A DNA stretch of 64,000 nucleotides. It comes from Hydrangea macrophylla (Eukaryota > Streptophyta > Magnoliopsida > Cornales > Hydrangeaceae). The DNA is taken from contig CM066987.1 in assembly GCA_033977485.1 (NCBI GenBank), positions 86,708,588-86,772,587 of the forward strand. Reading direction: 5' to 3'. The notes beneath the pieces were generated by a model that was given only the letters and a program-made list of their open reading frames with translations, was not told the DNA's origin and did no database searches. A program made the position numbers and the translations under genes. Positions 59,410-64,000 of the stretch are shown here, piece by piece; the first letter of the stretch is position 1; each line of letters opens with the position of its first letter.

Positions 59410-60895
59410 TCAGGGAAGGATGGAGGGATTAATGATAGAGGCTGCTGCTCCAGTATGAAAGAAAGCTATGACAGAGATTGGCTTGTCATATTTTGCAGGG
59501 ATAATAGAAACCTTAGCAAGGGGCTGAACAAGAGTGATAGAATCTGGGGAGATATAATGGATGTCATGATAGGTATCAACATCAAAAAGATCAATATCTT
59601 CTTCTGGACTAAACTCCTCATATTCATAAGGATCAGCGGGGAGTGCAAGAGCCAGTATCGTTTCATCATGTGGCTCATCATCCATGGAAAATACTGATTC
59701 GATATCCGCATTTTCTTCTTCTGGAGCAAGTTGGGTGAGTCAAATGTATGCTTCTGAAAATGTTTGGAGTTTTTCGAGGAGACTTGGCAACTGCAGCTTT
59801 TTTCTTTGCACTTAATGAAAAGGTCTGGACGAGCACAAGAATTTCCCAGCATCTTGCCCTGATCATGAAATGTTTGAAGAATTTTTGTTGATTACAGAGT
59901 TTGTCAAGAGCAAGTAGAACATGTTGATACATTTCTCCAAGGGATGCTTGTGCAATTTGTTTGGAGAAGATGAGCAGTTTCGGTGCCAAGGGGCTCTGGC
60001 AGTGAAGTGAGAAAAGCTTGCTTCAAATTGACATCATCAATTTCACCAAAAAAGTAGAATAATTTAGTCATCTTTTCATAATGCTTTTCTAAGTCGTGCC
60101 TTTTGAATGAATAGCATTTCATCCGAAGATAGTCCTCACGGGCTTGGTCTTTGTGGATGTTTGGGGCTCCAAGAAATTCATTATGGATTATGTGCAGGAA
60201 ATCATCAATGGAATGCATTTGTACCAGCTGAAGTTGTCTATATTCGCCAAGACTAATATACCATTGGCACAGACGGTCATGGAATCTGGATAAACATTTG
60301 GCGATCACTGTGCGGGTAGTAGAACCCGTCTGTAAAAGTTCAGCAGTGCACCATGCATGAAGCTCATATAATTTGTCAAGCCATTTGGAAGGAGGAATAT
60401 TATCAAATGAAAATCCTTGATTTGGGGTACTGGAAAAAGGAGAATCGGTTGGTTGCTGTGGAGTGGAAATGGATGGCTCAGGGCCAATTGGAGGGTCTTC
60501 ATCAATGACCTCTTTAACTCTTGGGGATCCATGTTTTACCATGTTGACCTCTGTTTGGATTTCTTTTTGAAGATCAGAGATATAATGATGAAGCATGTCT
60601 TGTTCGGTGGCTGATAAAGACCAGGTGTCTTCATCAGTGAGAGGGCTAGGACACTTATTGGTAGAATTGGAAGGTTTGTTTGTGGCCATGGTGTGGAGTA
60701 AAGTGGAGAGTGGATTGGAGTGAACAGGGGTGAAATGATCTTCAATAATCATGGTAGTGGCCGGATCTGATGGTGAAGAGGAAGCAGGGTGTTGGTCTGG
60801 AGGGACTACTTGTGGGATTGGTGCTGGTGGTTTTCTTTTTGGTCTGGCTAACTTAGGGTCTTTGGGAAGAAATGCAGCTATGTTAAACATTCCTC
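59410..60895 (-). pseudogene. Viral capsid and protease (minus copy 2)
   Basis: From the insert's right end (60895) the minus strand runs through the Pro-rich spacer, capsid (WYISLGEYRQLQLVQ, REDYLRMKC) and acidic linker to a protease motif FFHTGAAASIINPSIL, in which the catalytic Asp (FFDTG) is His. The zinc knuckle is deleted near 59740. The capsid frame runs open from 61049 because element B's opposite strand happens to be open; the fused N-terminal 50 residues are not viral. Confidence 0.82.
60760..60895 (-). repeat. 136-bp terminal repeat of the viral block, right copy
   Basis: It matches 15717-15852 in the same orientation and ends the viral block; element B resumes at 60896. Confidence 0.8.
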
Positions 60896-62185
60896 TGAAC
60901 ATTCTAAATTCCCAGCACGGCCACAATATAGCAAGTTTCAAAAAAAGAGATTTCAACGAATGAGACAAGTCGAACGGGAACGCCAACACTGGAAGAATCG
61001 GGCTGGAAACCCTCCTAAACCCACAGCGCATACAGTGCCTGACACCCAAGAACTCTCAACTGGGGCGGAACCATTTTGTGACAAAGAGGCTGGGACGATG
61101 TATACGTCTAATGGGTACCTGAAGGAAGGATTCAAACTGGAAAAATCACAGAAGGGATGCAGACCAACGTCGTACGAGATGAGTATGGAGTCTGATGGAG
61201 ATCTATCAGGCTCAAGCAACTCGCCAATTTAATTGGAAACTATTCCGGTAGGCTTGTCATCTAACATGGTGTTTACATTTCCAATGTTTTCATGGCCAAG
61301 CCAGACCAGCCAGCGGCCATGGAAGGGGATGTAATGGAGGGCTTGACCAAGGACTCAGCCATGATAGAAGATGTTTTTTGGAACGGGGGAGAGACCATTA
61401 AACCTAATGTGGTGGAAGCCACAAGCAAAATTGTGGATGCCACCGACGAGCAGACCAAACGACCTAAGATCACTATTTTGAGGCCGAAGGGACATCAGAC
61501 TGAAGAAGGGTTGAAGCCTAACAGACCAGTCAAAGTTGTGTTCGAAAAACCCACATATCAAATGTCCCAACATCTGAAGCCATTGTACGTGAAAGGACAT
61601 ATTGAGGGGGTCCTGATAAATACAATCCTGGTAGATGGTGGGTCTACCATCAACATTATGCCTCAAATAATGTTGAGAATCCTTCAGAAGTCCGAGTCAG
61701 AGCTAATTTTGACGGAAATGAACGTTCAAAGCTTCACGGGGGCACCTTCAAGAACCAAGGGTATCCTACCCCTTGAGCTGACTATTGGCAGTAAAACAGT
61801 CATGACTGCTTTTTTCATCGTAGAAACCTCGGCGACCTATAATGCATTACTCGGCCGAGATTGGATAAACCCAAATTACTACATTCCTTCAATACTCCAA
61901 CAGTTACTAACTTTTTGGAGAGGCGACGAGGTAGAAGTGGTTGGAGCAGATACAAAGCCATTTGTAGCCCGTGTGCAAACGGCCGATGCAGTCTTGTATA
62001 AAGATGATATCGGGCTGGTCAAGTTGCTCAGGCATAATAAAATGGGAAGACCAAATACAGCGACCTTCTTTAAAGGAAATCCATTGAATATTAAGGCGTG
62101 TTACCATAACCTCAGTCGGACTGAAGAATCAAGGCTGATTGAGATCATCGAACAGGAAGATGTAAATGGAGACACTGGTAATTGA
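60896..62185 (+). pseudogene. gag C-terminus and protease of element B
   Basis: This continues the frame cut at 15716. TAA at 61229 and a one-base loss near 61288 break it. From 61292 it is open to TGA 62183, with the protease motif ILVDGGSTINIMPQ (about 61628-61669) and LLGRDWIN. The codon at 61976 is CAA, where element A has TAA. It overlaps the pol start (ATG 62159-62166 region) in another frame. Confidence 0.85.
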
Positions 62186-62834
62186 ACGAAAACTGCTTGC
62201 CCTCAAGGCCAGCATGGCCAGATGGTGTGCATACCTGGCCGATAGAAGATTGGAAATCGGCCCTGTTGACGGAATGATTAATCTGGCCGATTGTATCCAC
62301 GAAGAAGAAACGCCAAGGGAGGAAGAGATTCAAATAGACGAATTGGAGATGGCCACGACAAAGCTTGATGATTTAAAGGCCGATGTCCAAGACCCCCTCT
62401 TGGAGGTCAACCTAGGCAAAGAAGGAGAGCACAAACCTGCTTATGTAAGTCAGATGCTGCATCCGCAGTGTCAGGCCGAGTTGATTGCACTCTTGCACAA
62501 GTATAAAGATTGCTTTGCCTGGGATTATGATGAAATGCCAAGTTTATCTAGGGAACTGGTGGAACACCGATTGCCAATTAAAATGGGGTTCAGGCCATTC
62601 AAGCAGCTGCCTCGGCGAATGTCACCAGAGGTAACTCTGAAGGTGAAGGAAGAAATTGAGAGACTACTGGACACTGGTTTCATTCGGACAGCCCGGTATG
62701 TTGAATGGGTCTTGAATGTGGTCCCGGTAGTAAAGAAGAATGGGAAGCTGAGGGTCTGTATTGACTTCAGAAACTTAAACCTAGCCACCCCAAAAGATGA
62801 GGATGAATTATGGATCTCGAATATGATCAATTGA
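62166..62834 (+). pseudogene. pol: Truncated pol start of element B
   Basis: METLVIERKLLALKASMARW leads through FAWDYDEMPS, FKQLPRRMSPEV and FRNLNLATPKDED. It then ends in about ten unrelated residues at the deletion join. Only the first RT blocks remain; YIDD, both RNases H and integrase are gone, about 2.9 kb relative to element A. The surviving part is open, without the stops seen in element A (CAG at 62603 where A has TAG). Confidence 0.88.
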
Positions 62835-62974
62835 TCAATTATGAACCTGAGCCTGAATGATTTAAAGAAAACATCATTTTGTATTAATGAAGCTGAGCAC
62901 AGCTTACTTACAAAGATATGATGAAAATGAAAAAAAATTATGCTATACAAGATACACAAAATGGGAGTCGGCCT

Positions 62975-64000
62975 CTAGACCGACCCAAAATTCCTAAGCT
63001 TGGCCCTCAAGTCATCCCAGGTCTTGATAGCTCCAGATCGATCCCATTTTGCTTTATCAGGTTTATAGGCCCTTGCTCGGGATATCAGGACGCTGGCTTG
63101 TAGTTGATCACTGTACTTTTGGGCGTCACCACCAAGTTGGGCCAACAGTTCATCAATTTTTACCAAGGTAGCATTATTGGTGGCGACCTCGGCCTCATAC
63201 TGTGCGAGTTGAGCTTTAAGTGCAGCAATACAATTTTGCAGTCAGGAGTCTCTTGCTAGCACCTGAGCCCGAGAGGCCTTCCCTTCTTAAAATTTAGCCT
63301 TGGCCCCCTCTACAAACTTTAATGCTTTTTGCCGAGAGCCCAAGTGAAGCTCTGCATCAGCCTGAACCTTCAAGGCCGATTGATGTAGGATACATCAGCT
63401 GGGGAGTCTTTCTTGTATTTCACGGAGTAGGGATAGCTGCCCGTCAAAAAGAGAGGGATTGGCCATGATTGTGTTCAAAGCTGCTTTGACATCAGCAGCA
63501 GCAGGAAGGTTAGAGAGGTCCTGATCAGCAAGCCCGAGGAGTAGGTCTTTTGATTGATGAAGGCATGAAGGAAAGACCGCCTCGGGCTCCAGGGGACCAA
63601 GTTAAAAGGCTCCCAGGTCGTTGGAGAAGAAATCGTCGAATGGAATGTACGGCTCTAGGCCTAGGGGAACGGCCTGTTCAAAAGAATAAGAGTTAGAAAA
63701 TGTTTTAAGAACTCATGAATGAAACAAGGTAAAGAGACAATACCTGGGTATGAGAATCAAGAGAGGCCGAGATCTCTTGGCGAACATCGGCCTCACTTGG
63801 TTGAGAAGTTGATGGCTCAGGAGACGAATGATCAAGCCTGGAAGAGGAGGGAGCAGTATGGGGTTCCACCTGTGGGCTGGTAGCGGTTTCTGCAGCCTGT
63901 ACAATCTGAATGCCTACGACAGAGCCCGAGTCATTCGCCCCGGCCTCAACCTGTGGAGCTGCAGAATCTTTAGGAGGGGGGGTAGCCTCAGCCTCAAACG
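62975..64000 (-). pseudogene. Antisense PMD-type gene of element B, 3' part
   Basis: Minus-strand exons match the 3' end of the antisense gene in element A. One exon ends at 63744 (donor GTATTG), the last exon runs 63673-62975 and ends LRAKLRNFGSV with TAG. The last exon codes a helical segment (KIDELLAQLGG, YSDQLQASVLISRARAY). The GCTATCAAGACC stretch near 63028 lacks the extra A that shifts the frame in element A. A TAA-producing change near 63290 suggests decay. The PMD domain itself lies beyond the window. Confidence 0.7.

Larger units (their letters stand above)
15717..60895. mobile_element. Endogenous pararetrovirus block (Caulimoviridae, Petuvirus/Florendovirus-like)
   Basis: The block carries movement protein, coiled-coil spacer, capsid with zinc knuckle, protease, RT, RNase H and a C-terminal region in one polyprotein, plus a tRNA-Met primer site. 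No integrase is visible. A single polyprotein in that order fits Petuvirus/Florendovirus-type Caulimoviridae. Orientation is minus (15717-17913), plus (17916-55989, interrupted by element C), then minus (55990-60895). Viral DNA totals about 24.9 kb. The distance between equivalent leader points at about 48242 and 55063 gives a unit of about 6.8 kb, so roughly three and a half genome equivalents are present. All copies are broken by stops, deletions and frame changes. Confidence 0.88.
60896..64000 (+). mobile_element. Tat retrotransposon B, right part (internally deleted)
   Basis: Co-linear with element A from 3850 to about 5750, then joined near 62805-62822 to the equivalent of about 8664 onward. 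The window ends inside its antisense gene, so its PPT and 3' LTR are not seen. Confidence 0.9.

Noticed and set aside
59904..61049. Single 381-codon minus-strand gene
   Set aside because: It is a chance fusion: 61049-60896 is the antisense of element B gag, and the rest is viral spacer/capsid.

Overview
This 64 kb window looks like repeat-rich nuclear DNA of a flowering plant. I found no ordinary host gene, no tRNA or rRNA gene and no CRISPR array. Almost every base can be assigned to three Ty3/gypsy LTR retrotransposons of the Tat (Ogre/Retand-like) type or to an endogenous pararetrovirus (Caulimoviridae, Petuvirus/Florendovirus-like). All their reading frames are broken. The host species cannot be named from the sequence; a eudicot is likely but not shown.

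Layout. (1) 1-840 is unassigned AT-rich flank. (2) 841-13312 is Tat element A: a 5' LTR remnant, PBS, decayed gag, protease and pol (RT, two RNases H, integrase), a long 3' region carrying an intron-containing gene on the opposite strand, PPT, and a full 1138-bp LTR. (3) That LTR is also the 5' LTR of a second copy, element B (13313-15716, resuming at 60896 and running off the end). Element B has lost most of pol but keeps the antisense gene. (4) Element B is split by a 45.2-kb block (15717-60895) of pararetroviral DNA, about 24.9 kb of it viral. The block is arranged minus / plus / minus, contains internal tandem duplications, and starts and ends with the same 136 viral bases. (5) Inside the viral movement-protein region lies element C (25532-45843), a 20.3-kb Tat element with 3.25-kb LTRs and a 5-bp target duplication, CCTGG.

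Insertion order follows from the nesting: A/B first, then the virus, then C. Element C is youngest, since its LTRs differ only at scattered positions and a few small indels.

The most notable content is the antisense gene cargo. Element C carries, between integrase and its 3' LTR and on the opposite strand, a six-exon gene (about 560 codons, five GT-AG introns, all phase 0, one frameshift) related to the plant mobile domain (PMD) family. Next to it is a second antisense gene resembling the PMD-like DUF7745 group. Elements A and B, with unrelated LTRs, carry another antisense intron-containing PMD-type gene in the same relative position. Introns on that strand are invisible to splicing of the sense genomic RNA, so they survive reverse transcription. 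The viral block keeps four promoter/leader regions (TATA box, poly(A) signal, G-box repeats) but every polyprotein copy is interrupted.
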